This document shows, piece by piece, positions 19,448-31,040 of a DNA stretch of 64,000 nt. Every line of letters starts with the position of its first letter. Position 1 is the first letter of the stretch. This DNA is from Dactylorhiza incarnata. Taxonomy: Eukaryota; Streptophyta; Magnoliopsida; Asparagales; Orchidaceae. The notes under the pieces are model-generated. The model worked only from the letters and a program-made list of their open reading frames with translations, had not been told where the DNA came from and searched no databases. The DNA is taken from assembly GCA_033032865.1 (NCBI GenBank), contig JAWHQI010000009.1, forward strand, positions 13,534,001 through 13,598,000. Reading direction: 5' to 3'. The translations under genes and the position numbers were made by a program.

Positions 19448-22400
19448 GATTTAAGGTAAAGAATCGTTGGGCGCGTGTTCTGTTTGATTCGGGTGCTACC
19501 AATTCGTTTGTAGCAAGGGCTTTCGTCGAGCGTCACCGTTTGACCCCTGAGCTGGGCAAGGATTCGTTCCTCGTTAAGTTTCCTTCTGGTGATTTGGTAT
19601 CCTCGAACCAGTGCGTCCGAAGTTGCCCCGTTCTATTAGGAGATTTCTTGGTTGTTGCTGATCTCAAGGTGTTGGACCTAGAAGACTTTGACGTGATATT
19701 GGGTATGGACTGGTTGTTCAGTTATGATGTTGTCATCAGATACAAGGAAAAGCATCTGGACTTTGTGATGGACAACGGTCATCCCATGAGCATTTTTGGA
19801 TCTCCGTGCCAGGGTTCCCCGATAATTTCTGCGGTGTGTGTTCGGAAACTGTTAAATTCCAGTTGCTTGGCTTACCTAGTTTCGGTGTTGGAAACTGTTA
19901 GTGGTTCGCCGTGTTTTGAGGGTCTTTCAGTGGTGCGAGAGTTTCCTGATGTCTTTCCTGTCAGTCTTCCTGGTCTCCCGCCTGATAGAGATGTGAAGTT
20001 TGTTATTGATCTTGAGCCTGGTACTCGTCCTATCGCTAAGGCACCATACCGTATGGCCCCGCGTGAGCTAGAAGAGTTGCGAACTCAGTTATATGAGTTG
20101 TTGCATTGTGGATTTATTAGGCCAAGTTCTTCGCCCCGGGGTGCTCCAGTTTTGTTCGTGAAAAAGAAGGACGGTTCTATGAGGTTGTGCATAGATTATA
20201 GAGAGTTAAACAAAGTGACCATCAAGAACAGGTATCCGGTGCCGAGGATAGATGATCTGTTTGATCAGTTGCGTGGTAGCACGGTGTTTTCGAAGATTGA
20301 CCTTTGATCAGGCTACCACCAGTTGAGGATCCGTGAGTCGGACGTTCCCCGGACTGCCTTTCGTTCCCGTTATGGCCATTTTGAGTTTTAAGTTATGTCT
20401 TTCAGTTTGACGAATGCACCCTCTGCGTTTATGGACATGATGAACCGCGTGTTCAAGGATTTTTTGGATCATTTTGTTGTAGTCTTCATCGATGATGTGT
20501 TGGTGTATTCCAGAAGTGCTGAGGAGCATGCTACGCATTTGCGCTTAGTATTGTATACCCTTAGAGAGAACAAGTTGTATGTGAAGCTGAGCAAGTGTGA
20601 GTTCTGGCTTTCTCAGGTGTCCTTTCTGGGTCATGTAGTGAACAAGGATGGAATTACTGTAGACCCGGCTAAGATTTCTGCTGTGTTGGATTGGAAGATG
20701 CCTTCAACGCCTAAGGAGATAAGGAGTTTCTTATGGTTGGTTGGGTACTACAGGAGATTTGTTCAAGGATTCTCAGTGCTGTCGACCCCTTTAACTAAGC
20801 TTACCCAGAAGAATACCGCTTTTGTTTGGAGCGATAAGTGCGAAGAAGCCTTTCAGGAATTAAAAAGGTGTTTGTGCAGTGCTCCTGTGTTGGCCTTGCC
20901 GATCAAAGGAATAGAGTATGATGTTTATGAGGACGCATTTCACATTGGTCTAGGGTGTGTTTTGATGCAAGAAGGAAAGGTGGTTGCCTATGGGTCTAGA
21001 CAACTGAAAGTTCATGAAAGGAATTACCCTACGCATGACTTAGAATTTGCGACAGTGATTTACGTTTTAAAGCTTTGGAGACATCTTCTTTATGGAGTGT
21101 CATGCAAGATTTATATGGATCACAAGAGTCTGAGGTATGTCTTTACCCAGAAAGAGCTGAATTTGCGCCAGCGTAGGTGGTTGGAGTATGTTGCAGATTA
21201 TGAAGTTGATATCTTGTATCATCCGGGTAAGGCTAATGTGGTGGTCGATGCCCTGAGTAGAAAGACCGCGCATGTCTTCAATCTTTCCGTGCAATCCTTA
21301 GTAGAGGAGTTTATGCTGATGGATATCTCAGTCGGTAGTAGTACCGTGCCTTCGAGTCTTGAAGCTGAAGAGCCTTCTTGGATTTCCCTTACGAGGCAGC
21401 ACCAGAAGGAAGATCCTGACTTGCAGCATCTTCGAAGCAGGACTGAAAAAGGAGAATTACTAGATTTTTCGATCGATGATAAAGATACTCTGAAGTACCG
21501 AGGTATGTATTGCATTCCCGCATCGAAAGATATTCGAGCAAAGATATGTAGTGAAGCGCATGACTCAAGTGTTTCCTATCATCCTGGTTCCACGAAAATG
21601 TACAAAGACCTGAAGCAGATCGTTTGGTGGTCAGGTATGAAGAGCGATATAGCTAAGTATGTTTCAGAATGTTTTACTTGCCAACGCGTTAAGGCAGATC
21701 ATAAGAGGCCTGGAGGTAAACTGAACCCTTTGGATATTCCAAGCTGGAAGTGGGAGAGTATTTCAATGGACTTCATTACTGGTTTACCGAGATCTCCCGG
21801 AGGACACGATTTGGTATGGGTCTTAGTTGACAGATTGACAAAGTGTGCTCACTTTGTGTCTCTTAAGACTGACTATTCTATGGAGAAGATAACAGAGCTT
21901 TATTTGAATGAAGTCATCAGATTGCATGGTGTGCCCGTGAGCATTGTGTCGGATTTGGATTCCAGATATATGTCTCATTTCTGGCGAAGCTTGCAAGGAG
22001 CCTTGGGCACTGACCTCAGATACTCTACCGCTTACCATCCTCAGACCAATGGTCAGACAGAAAGAGTAAATCAAATTTTGGAAGATATGATAAGGTGCTA
22101 TATTTTGGATAATGATGGAGCTTGGGATAAGCGTCTTGGATTGATGTAATTTACCTACAATAACAGTTATCAGGAAAGCCTGCAGATGGCCCCCTTTAAG
22201 GCTCTGTATGGGAGGCGTTACCGAACTCCCTTGTTTTGGACCGAGGTTGGTGAGAGGCCGTTGTTAGGCCCAGAGGCTTTGGAAGAGATGAGCGTTATCG
22301 TGACTCATATCCACGAGAAGTTTCGTATTGCTCATGAGCGGTATGAGAAGTATGCCAATCGGAGAAGGGTGGATCTTGAGTTTGCCGTAGGAGACTTAGT

Positions 22401-22803
22401 GTTCTTGAAAGTTTCTCCAAGGCCGGGCGTTAAGAGATTTGGAAGGAACCACAAGTTGGATCCCCGGTATGTGGGACCTTTCCAGGTTGTTGAGCGTGTC
22501 AGAGTGTCAGCTTATAGATTAGATTTGCCTGCTTCCTTCCCTAATGTTCACGTTGTGTTTCATGTGAGCCAGCTGAGGAACTGTTTGCGTAGTGATCGGC
22601 TTGTTCTTGATTCAGTGCACGTATTGCAGCACAATCTTTCGCATGTTGAAGAGCCTGTCCGAATCTTGGAGACTCAGGAGCGTGTGTTGCGGAGGAAGAC
22701 GATCCCGATGGTTATGGTTCTTTGGAATAATCAGGGTGTCGAAAGCGCAACATGGGAGCTGAAGTCTGCCATGAGAGAGACTCATCCTAGCCTCTTCTCT
22801 TAG
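19448..22803 (+). pseudogene. pol: Chromovirus Pol (protease, RT, RNase H, integrase, chromodomain-like tail)
   Basis: One reading frame throughout, with three premature stops: TGA 20305-20307, TAA 20389-20391, TAA 22147-22149. Protease FDSGATNSF is near 19480. RT has [19 protein letters not shown], the first catalytic Asp at KIDL (followed by the TGA) and FIDD near 20490. RNase H and HHCC ([11 protein letters not shown] near 21680) follow. The integrase core has the acidic residues in [17 protein letters not shown] and QTERVNQ. The tail after LDPRYVGPFQVVERV ends with VRILETQERVLRRKTIPMV and ATWELKSAMRE, a chromodomain-like region that would target heterochromatin. The TGA may be a methyl-CpG decay product (CGA to TGA). 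Confidence 0.9.
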
Positions 22804-22892
22804 ATTTCGGGTAAATCTTCTGTCAGGTAACCTTTGGATTTGATTCTGTATCTTCCTTGATCTTTGGATTTCAAGTTTCGGGACGAAACTTC

Positions 22893-22909
22893 TTTTTAGG
22901 GGGAGTGAC
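22893..22909 (+). other. Polypurine tract of the chromovirus
   Basis: TTTTTAGGGGGAGTGAC directly precedes the LTR start TGTAACGCCCC. Confidence 0.85.
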
Positions 22910-24304
22910 TGTAACGCCCCTGATTTTCGTTAATTATTTTGTGTAGCCGTTGTGATGTAATTTTGGCGTAAGGGCATTACGTTAGCCCGTCAGGTTTAGT
23001 TTTGGGCCTTACCCTAGCTAAAGTATGTAATTTAGATCGAGCGTGCGAGATTTCACGTCGTTTTGAGCTATAGAGAAGATTTTGTGTAGTTATTAAGATC
23101 TTAGCTTCGAGAGGCTTTATCCCGAGTTTGGCTCGTCGGAATTGAATTCTGACTTCGCAGTTGGATTTGTAGCTCCGATTTTCAGTTTAGGTGCGATTTT
23201 CATGAAAATCCGAGGTGTTTTGGTCGCCCTCGCAATTCAAGAAAAAGGGTTTATTATTGATGATTAAAATTTTATTTGAGAGTGCCGCAAAAGCTTTCCG
23301 GGGTGCGGGTAGAATTCGGCGGGCACGTTCGAGGCGTCTCGCGAGTACTCCTACTTCGAGGAACTAACCATTATCCTACCTATCGAGATGATAGAAGTAA
23401 TAGTCTTTCCTTCTTTTGGAATATCGACGACCACGTCGCGGCGGCGGCGCCGAATTCAATTAATTTTATTTAGAAAGGGCGAGTTTTTGCGAAGTTTTCG
23501 TATCGTTATTATCCAAACTAATCATTCGAAAAGGCAAGTATACCTTATCGCGTATAGTATACGATAAATTTTTAGAAAATATCAAGGTCGTATTTTTCCA
23601 AGGTCGTGTCGATTATTGTTACTTTAGAAATACGCTATTATTTTATCGAAAAGATCGATTGATTTTTACGTTTGCAATAATTTAGAAAGCAAAAATGATG
23701 ATAATCGCGGGCTTGGTGTGCATGTAGCAAAAACCAAGAAAAGCGATAGAAAAGAAAAGAACACACTAAATGAAAAACTCACGCACTCTACAGAAATTTA
23801 AATGACTTAATTGAAATAAAGCAGAAAAGATATCTCATATACGCACGCACTCTACGGATATTAAAGAAAGCAATAAAGCTAAGCTATGAAAGCTTTAAAA
23901 TCTAATTATGAAAGCATTAAAATCTAAGTTATGAAAGCATTAAATCTAAATTATGAAAGCAATAAAATTAATCTCATACACACACACACACACTTTCATA
24001 AATAAATAAAACTAAAATAAAAATAAAAACATTAAAATTTACACTCATACACTCACACACTCAACATGAACAAAAGAAGAACAAGAAGAGCAAGAAGAAC
24101 AAGAACAAAACAATATATTTATTATATATATAACAACTTTTTGCAAGAAAGTCTAAACTTAGAGGACAAAAAGAGCCCAAACTAGGGCTTAGAAAACACA
24201 CAAACAAACTCACAAACACTCAAACAAAACTCACAGAACACTAAAAAAAAACTTACTTAGGTTCTAAAATATATGAACCTCTCAAACAATGGAGGAGCCC
24301 CCTT

Positions 24305-24312
24305 ATTTATAG
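24305..24312 (-). promoter_or_regulatory. TATA box in the LARD-like LTR
   Basis: TATAAATA on the minus strand, context CTATAAATAAGGGG; the twin in the other LTR is at 28658-28665. The palindromic motif cluster lies upstream in the direction of transcription. Confidence 0.65.
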
Positions 24313-24754
24313 ACAAGAAGGTGGGCTGCAATTAGTAAAAAAAGATATTTATGGATTTAATGGGAAGAAGCTGGAGGTTCTAGAAGGAGGGTGTGCTGGA
24401 CAGGCTTGCTGGAAGGAGAGTTGGCGGGATGGTGTGCGAGTAGGTAACAGGTAGCAGCTGGCGATTCTGGATTGAGATTCGTCGAACGCCTGGACTGAGA
24501 GGGAATCGTCGAACGCAGAGAGTTCGTCGAACGGCAGGCTCGTCTCAGCGGTTTGGGCTGAGTCTCAGCTAGCAGGACTGTTCGTCGAACACAGCGGAGA
24601 GTTCGTCGAACGCCTAGACTGAGAGGGAATCGTCGAACGCCTGCAGATAAAGTTATTTATATGTTTATATACTATAATATATACATATTAATTAAAGATC
24701 GCTGAACGCCTGGACTGAGAGGGAATCATCGAACGCAGCACGGGGTTCTCGAAC

Positions 24755-25000
24755 GCAGCACGGGATTCGTCGAACGCAGCTCGGGGAGAGTTCGTCGAAC
24801 GCAACGCGAGGAGAGTTCGTCGAACGCAGCTCGTGGAGTGTTCGTCGAACGTAGCTCGGGGAGAGTTCGTTGAACGCAGCTCGTGGAGAGTTCGTTTAAC
24901 GCAGCTCGTGGAGAGTTCGTCGAACGCAGCTCGGGGAGAGTTCGTCGAACGCAACTCGTGGAGAGTTCGTCGAACGCAGCTCGCCTTTCGTCGAACACCT
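24755..25000. repeat. 25-bp tandem repeat built on the GTTCGTCGAAC palindrome
   Basis: About eight full 25-bp units plus shorter ones, each ending in TTCGTCGAACG or a decayed form (TTCGTTGAACG, TTCGTTTAACG). The partner LTR (29090-29250) has only about four full units, so copy number changed after insertion. Confidence 0.85.
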
Positions 25001-25538
25001 GCAGACATATATAATATTATTATTATTTATTATATATACATATATATTTCGTTATATTTATATACATTATTATTACTATGTTATTATTATACTATACTAC
25101 AATATTATATGTATATTCGTATTATTATATCTTTATATCATATTTACATATAAATATATCATTATTTATTATATTTACATATATTTATTTTTACTTATAT
25201 ATCTATATATTATTTTTATTTGTTAGATTTACATATATAATATTTTTACTTATATATGCATCTTTATTTATTAATTATGGTTTTATTCATTTAGTTATTT
25301 ATATGTACATAGAAATAAATAATTTCAAAAAATTATACTTAGATAAATATATTTACAAAGAATATTTCTCTATATTGTTTCATACTTAAATAGATCCTTT
25401 TTACATATAAATATATATATTTATATACATTGGATAAAACAAACCATTTTATTTAATATTATACATGAAACACGTACAATATTACCCAAAATTATGCTAA
25501 AAACTATACTAAAAATATGTATAATTTACTATTCATCA

Positions 25539-27624
25539 AATACCCCCATACTTAAGCTTTTGCTATTTCAAAGCAAAAGTAAGAGATACTTATAAGACAC
25601 TAATAGAATTTTAATTTACCAAAATTTTATTTAATCAAAAGTAAGCTTGAAATAAATTTAGGAGATTAAAAGAGGTAAGTCCTACATCGTGATGATGATT
25701 TAAAAAGAGCAAAAAAGTTTTAGCCAACAAGACTTCTAAAGTTAGCTAAGTAGCGACCTAAATAATTGTAATAATTAGCACCATGATTAGAATAGAATTA
25801 TAAGAACTTTAACTTTTTAAAGAAATTTTTTAGAATAATTAGAACTTACTAGTTATGCTCTCTCAATTTTTTTATTTATATCTAGTTTTCAATTTGATTG
25901 GCTGGGGGTAGGGGGAGCTTGATAGGAGAAGAGACTTTTGGTTTGGGGGTGATGGATTTTATCCTCTCACCCTACTCAATTTTTTTTTTGCTTTTGATTA
26001 GGGAATGAAAGTTTTATTCCCAAAGTGAACATTTTCAAACTTCAAAAATAACTCAATGAATTTGTTTGGGGAACGAAAATCTTATTCCCATGCCATATAA
26101 TCTTTTAATTAAATTGGGTGCCTATGTTTACGGAATGAAATCTTATTCCCATTGACATAAGATCTTTTAAAATAAAATATCAAGAAAGGGGAAGTAAGGG
26201 TTTAGAAATTTCTAGATTTTATAAATTAAGAAAAATTTTGAGAGCAAGTTTTAGTAGGTTTAAAAACATTCCTAAAGTTTCACAAGTTTGGAGTAGGAAT
26301 AATTAAAGTCTAAAGATGGTCTGCCAAAATAATACAACAAGAAGCTATTTAGGGTAAACTTGAAGTAGTGCTAAAAAATTTGTTCTCAAATTAAATTAAA
26401 AACACAATATATTATTTACAACTAAAATTCCATGAATCTAAATCTTACAAACCATGATACGAATAAGAGTTTTGGCAAATCAAAAATAATGAAAATTCTT
26501 ATAAATAAACTTAAACTAGTTTTGAGAAAATAAAAAAACTAAGTAGGGGTTTAATTTTATTTTTTGGATTTTGGGGGTTTTTTTTTGAATTTTTTGAATT
26601 TTTCTAATATTATTTACAAAGTATGAAATAATAAATTGGATTTTTGGTTTTTTTTTTAACAATTTGTTTTATTTTTCTAAGCTATTTAAGATATGAAACA
26701 AATTATATTATTAATAAATTTTTGGTTTTGTGGTTTTTATATTTTTTTTATATATTTTTTTTTTGAAATAATTGTGTACAAAATAATTAGATTTTTGGGG
26801 TTTTGGGTTTTAATTTTTTTGGATTTTTGATGTTTTTGAAAATAGGGAAATGTGGAAAATACCCCCATACTTAAAACCCAACATTGTCCTCAATGTTGTA
26901 TTTCAAGTATGTGGAAGCGAAAATCAAAATGGGTAAGAGCTTCCTTGGGTCGTTTATTTTAGTATGAAAGTATAAATAAGAGGAAGAAAAAGAAAGATTT
27001 TTTTTTTTTTGGGGGGGTTTTTGATTTTTTTTTTTTTGATTTTTTTAGATTGTTACTTAAGCCCGGGTAATGGATTAGATTTAAGCGGGCATTTTTGAGG
27101 AGTCTCGCGAGTAATTCTACTTCGAGGGACTAACCATTATCCTACCTATCGAGATGATATAAGTAATAGTTTTTCCTTCTTTTGAATTATCGGGAGAAGC
27201 TCCCGGGCGACGCTGCCTAAATCTTTTTTAAATAAAAAAAAGGACTTATTGTTGTTTTTTTTAGTTATTTATTTATTTATTTGCAAAGTAAGTTTTTATT
27301 ATATTTTGGTGTTTTTTTTATCAAAAAACTATCATTATGTACAAAAATAAGGTAAATTTTATTTTTATGAAAATGTTATTTACACAATAAGGTTTTTTTT
27401 TTAGGGGTTATTATATTTTTTTGGATTTTGTAAAATTGTTTTGTTATGAAAATGTATATACAAAACAGAACAGATTTTTTTTTTGTAATTTAGGAGTTTT
27501 TTTTTGAATTTTTTTTTAGATTTTATAGAAAATTTTTGAAGAACAAACAAAAAAATAATGATAAAATTAATAGCGATTTCTTTTCGAAATAACGACACTC
27601 TCCCCGGCAATGGCGCCAAAAACT
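25539..27624 (-). other. Non-coding internal region of the LARD-like element
   Basis: No ORF of substance; T-rich and G-rich tracts predominate. The polypurine tract (complement of AATACCCCCATACTTAAG) is at 25539-25556, and a second similar tract is at about 26858-26874. A stretch of about 110 bp at 27088-27195 copies part of the element's own LTR (compare 27690-27795), including ACTAACCATTATCCTACC. Confidence 0.75.
27601..27618 (-). other. Primer-binding site, Asp-tRNA
   Basis: TGGCGCCATTGCCGGGGA on the minus strand, 6 bp inside the LTR end. It differs by one base from the complement of the plant Asp-tRNA 3' end. Confidence 0.85.
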
Positions 27625-29776
27625 TGATGATTAAAATTTTATTTGAGAGCGCCGCAAAAGCTTTCCGGGGTGCGGGTAGAATTCGGCGGGCGCGTTCGAG
27701 GCGTCTCGCGAGTACTCCTACTACGAGGAACTAACCATTATCCTACCTATCGAGATGATAGAAGTAATAGTCTTTCCTTCTTTCTGAATATCGACGACCA
27801 CGCGGCGACGGCAGCGCCGAATTCAATTAATTTTATTTAGAAAGGGAGAGTTTTTGCGAAGTTTTCGTATCGTTATTATCCAAACTAATCATTCGAAAAG
27901 GCAAGTATACCTATCGCGTATAGTATAGGATAAATTTTTAGAAAATATCAAGGTCGTATTTTTCCAAGGTCGTGTCGATTATTGTTACTTTAGAAATACG
28001 TTATTATTTTATCGAAAAGATCGATTGATTTTTACGTTTGCAATAATTTAGAAAGCAAAAATGACGATAATCGCGGGCTTGGTGTGCATGTAGCAAAAAC
28101 CAAGAAAAGCGATAGAAAAGAAAAGAACACACTAAATGAAAAACTCACGCACTCTACGGAAATTTAAATGACTTAATTGAAATAAAGCAGAAAAGCAATC
28201 TCATATACGCACGTACTCTACGGAAATTAAAGAAAGCAATAAAACTAAGTTACGAAAGCTTTAAAATCTAATTATGAAAGCATTAAAATCTAAGTTATGA
28301 AAGCATTAAAATTAAAGCATTAAATCTAAATTATGAAAGCAATAAAATTAATCTCATACACACACACACTTTCATAAATAAATAAAAAATAAAATAAAAA
28401 AAACATTAAAATTTACACTCACACACTCAACATGAACAAAAGAAGAACAATAACAAAACAATATAATTATATATATATAATAACTTTTTGCAAGAAAGTC
28501 TAAACTTAGAGCACAAAAAGAGCCCAAACTAGGACTTAGAAAACACACAAACAAACTCACAAACACTCAAACAAAACTCACAGAACATTCAAAAAAAAAA
28601 GAAAACTTACTTAGGTTCTAAAATATATGAACCTCTCAAACAAGGGAGGAGCCCCCTTATTTATAGACAAGAAGGTGGGTTGATATTAGTAAAAAAAAAT
28701 ATTTATGGATTTAATGGGAAGCAGCTGGAGGTTCTAGAAGGAGGGTGTGCTGGACAGGCTTGCTTTTAGGAGAGCTGGCGGGTTGGTGTGCGAATAGCAG
28801 GTAGAAGGTAGCAGCTGGCGATTCTGGATTGAGATTCGTCGAACGCCTGGACTGAGAGGGAATCGTCGAACGCAGAGAGTTCGTCGAACGACAGGCTCGT
28901 CTCAGCGGTTCGGGCTGAGTCTCAGCGGGCAGGACTGTTCATCGAACGCAGCGGAGAGTTCGTCGAACGCCTGGACTAAGAGGGAATCGTCGAACGCCTG
29001 CAGAGAAAGTTATTTATATGTTTATATAATATATATATAATAATAATTAAAGATCGTTGAACGCCTCGACTGAGAGGGAATCGTCGAACGCAACACGGGG
29101 TTCGTCGAACGCAGCACGGGGTTCGTCGAACGTAGCTCGGGGAGAGTTCGTCGAACGCAGCGCGGGGAGAGTTCGTCAAACGCAGCTCGTGGAGAGTTCG
29201 TCGAACGCAGCTCGTGGAGAGTTCGTCGAACGCAGCGCGCCTTTCGTCGAACACCTGCAGACATATATATTATTATTATTTATTATATATACATTTATAT
29301 ATACATATATATTTCATTATATATTATTATATTATACTGCTATATTATATGTATATTCGTATTATTATATCTTTACATCATATTTACATATAAATATATC
29401 ATTATTTATTATATTTACATATATTTATTTTTACTTAAATATCTATATATTGTTTTTATTTGTTATATTTACATATATAATATTTTTACTTATATATGCA
29501 TCTTTATTTATTAATTATGGTTTTATTCATTTAGTTATTTATATGGACATAGAAATATATAATTTCAAAAATTTATACTTAGATAAATATATTTACAAAG
29601 AATATTTTTCTATATTGTTTCATACTTAAATAGATCCTTTTTACATATAAATATATATTTATATACATTAGATAAAACAAACCATTTTATTTAATATTAT
29701 ACATGAAATACGTACAATATTACCCAAAATTATGCTAAAAACTATACTAAAAATATGTATAATTTACTATTCATCA
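27625..29776 (-). repeat. 5' LTR of the LARD-like element
   Basis: 2152 bp, same ends as 23258-25538 and shorter mainly through fewer 25-bp units. The motif cluster is at about 28836-29255 and the TATA at 28658-28665 (minus strand). Confidence 0.9.
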
Positions 29777-30346
29777 ATTATAAAACCTAAAATTCTCTCC
29801 CTATCCTTCTTCTTCCTTCGTCGATCAAAACCAGCCGCTGAGCGAGAGTGAAGTGTCGTGGAGCTTTCGGCCGACGATTCGAAGGTTGTAGTATTCAGAA
29901 TTGTGATTGGAGAGTGGATTCGGAAAGTTCTCGGCGAGATCTTCGTCCTAGTGGTAAGCTTTTCCCGTTTTGTGGAATTTTTGGAGTTAAGGTAGTGTCC
30001 TAACTCCTCCTTTTTGATCCGAAAAGTTTTAGGTTGTTGTGCTTGAATGAGTTCTTTCCGATCCATAGCTTTTGGAGCGGAGGTCTTCGAGTTTAGCAAG
30101 GTTTAAGGCAAGTGGCTATTTTCCTCCTTTCTTCTTGTTTGTTGCCCTTGTTTCTTTTGCCTGCAGCCTTGGTTTCTTTTTGCATGCAGCCTTGGTTTCT
30201 TTTTTTGCTTGCAGCCTTGGATTTCTCGGGAAATTTTTTGCCTTGGTTTCTTTTTGCCTGCAGCCTTGGATTTCTCCGGAAATCATTTGCCCTGGTTTCT
30301 TTTTGCATGCAACCTTCAATTTCGCGAGATATCAGTCGATTCCTGA

Positions 30347-30758
30347 CATTCGTCGAACGGCCCGACGTTCGTCGAACGGCGCGTTCGACGAACGGCCTGA
30401 CATTCGTCGAACTCTTCGATTCCCGACGTTCATCGAACGGCCTGACGTTTGTCAAACGGCGCATTCGACGAATTGCCTGACGTTCGTCGAAATCTTCTTT
30501 TCCTGACGTTCGTCGAACTCTTCATTCCTGACGTTCGTCGAACTCTTCTTTTCCTGACGTTCGTCGAACTCTTCTTTCCTGACGTTCATCAAACTCTTCT
30601 TTCCTGACGTTCGTCGAACTCTTCTTTTCCTGACGAACGGCTTCGCGTTCGTCGAACGGACTTGCGTTCGTCGAACGGACTTGCGCTCGACAAATGGCCT
30701 TGCATTCGTCGAACGACGCGTTCGACGAACGACCTTGCATTCGGTGAACGGCCGGGCA
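30347..30758. repeat. TTCGTCGAACG motif cluster in the chromovirus LTR
   Basis: Roughly fifteen or more exact or near copies of TTCGTCGAACG or its complement. A subset at 30480-30640 is arranged as a tandem of about 28 bp (CTGACGTTCGTCGAACTC). Many have arms CGTTCG/CGAACG around a single T. Confidence 0.85.
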
Positions 30759-30799
30759 TTTGATTGTTGCGCTTTTTTTTCGAGAATCCTGATCCCCAC

Positions 30800-31040
30800 C
30801 CTTCATTTCTCGAGAAACTTTACCCCTACCTTGATTTCTTGAGAACAGCTTTACCCCTGCCTTTAATTTCTCGAGAAGCAGCTTGATCCCTGCATATAAT
30901 TTCTCGAGAAATCATAGTTCCTGTTTGGGATTTCTCGAGAAGTGTTTGTTCTTGCCCTTGTTTTCCCTAGAACTTTATGACCTCACTCCTTGATTTCTCG
31001 AGAACTATGTTCTTATCCTTTAGATTCTCGAGGAATGCCC
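30800..31040. repeat. TTCTCGAGAA palindrome series
   Basis: About eight copies or variants of TTTCTCGAGAA, spaced roughly 30-45 bp apart and each preceded by a short C/T-rich phrase. The core TTCTCGAGAA is a perfect 10-bp palindrome. Confidence 0.8.

Larger units (their letters stand above)
23258..25538 (-). repeat. 3' LTR of the LARD-like element
   Basis: 2281 bp, TGATGATTAAAA...ATTCATCA in plus orientation. It carries a minus-strand TATA (24305-24312) and a TTCGTCGAACG cluster (about 24480-25000) that includes about eight full copies of a 25-bp unit. The AT-rich block 25020-25440 yields chance ORFs only. Confidence 0.9.
23258..29776 (-). mobile_element. LARD-like non-autonomous LTR retrotransposon
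   Basis: 6519 bp, flanked by perfect TSDs ATTAT (23253-23257 and 29777-29781). On the minus strand: 5' LTR 27625-29776, an Asp-tRNA primer-binding site immediately inside, a 2.1-kb internal region without coding capacity, a polypurine tract and 3' LTR 23258-25538. It was mobilised in trans. Primer site and PPT style resemble the pol-less element at 33165-39767. Confidence 0.9.

Noticed and set aside
24755..25000. Regularly spaced repeats resembling a CRISPR array (also 33427-33787)
   Set aside because: Units are direct tandems or irregular inverted repeats without unique spacers, inside LTRs of a plant genome.
25078..25389. Frames of about 100-190 codons in AT-rich LTR blocks (also 29057-29629)
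   Set aside because: Tyr/Ile/Phe-rich translations of TATATTTA-type sequence that differ between the two LTRs; not coding.
30072..30806. Overlapping 90-145-codon frames on both strands
   Set aside because: Translations of the tandem GCCTTGG and TTCGTCGAACG repeats in the chromovirus LTR. Openness follows from repeat periodicity.
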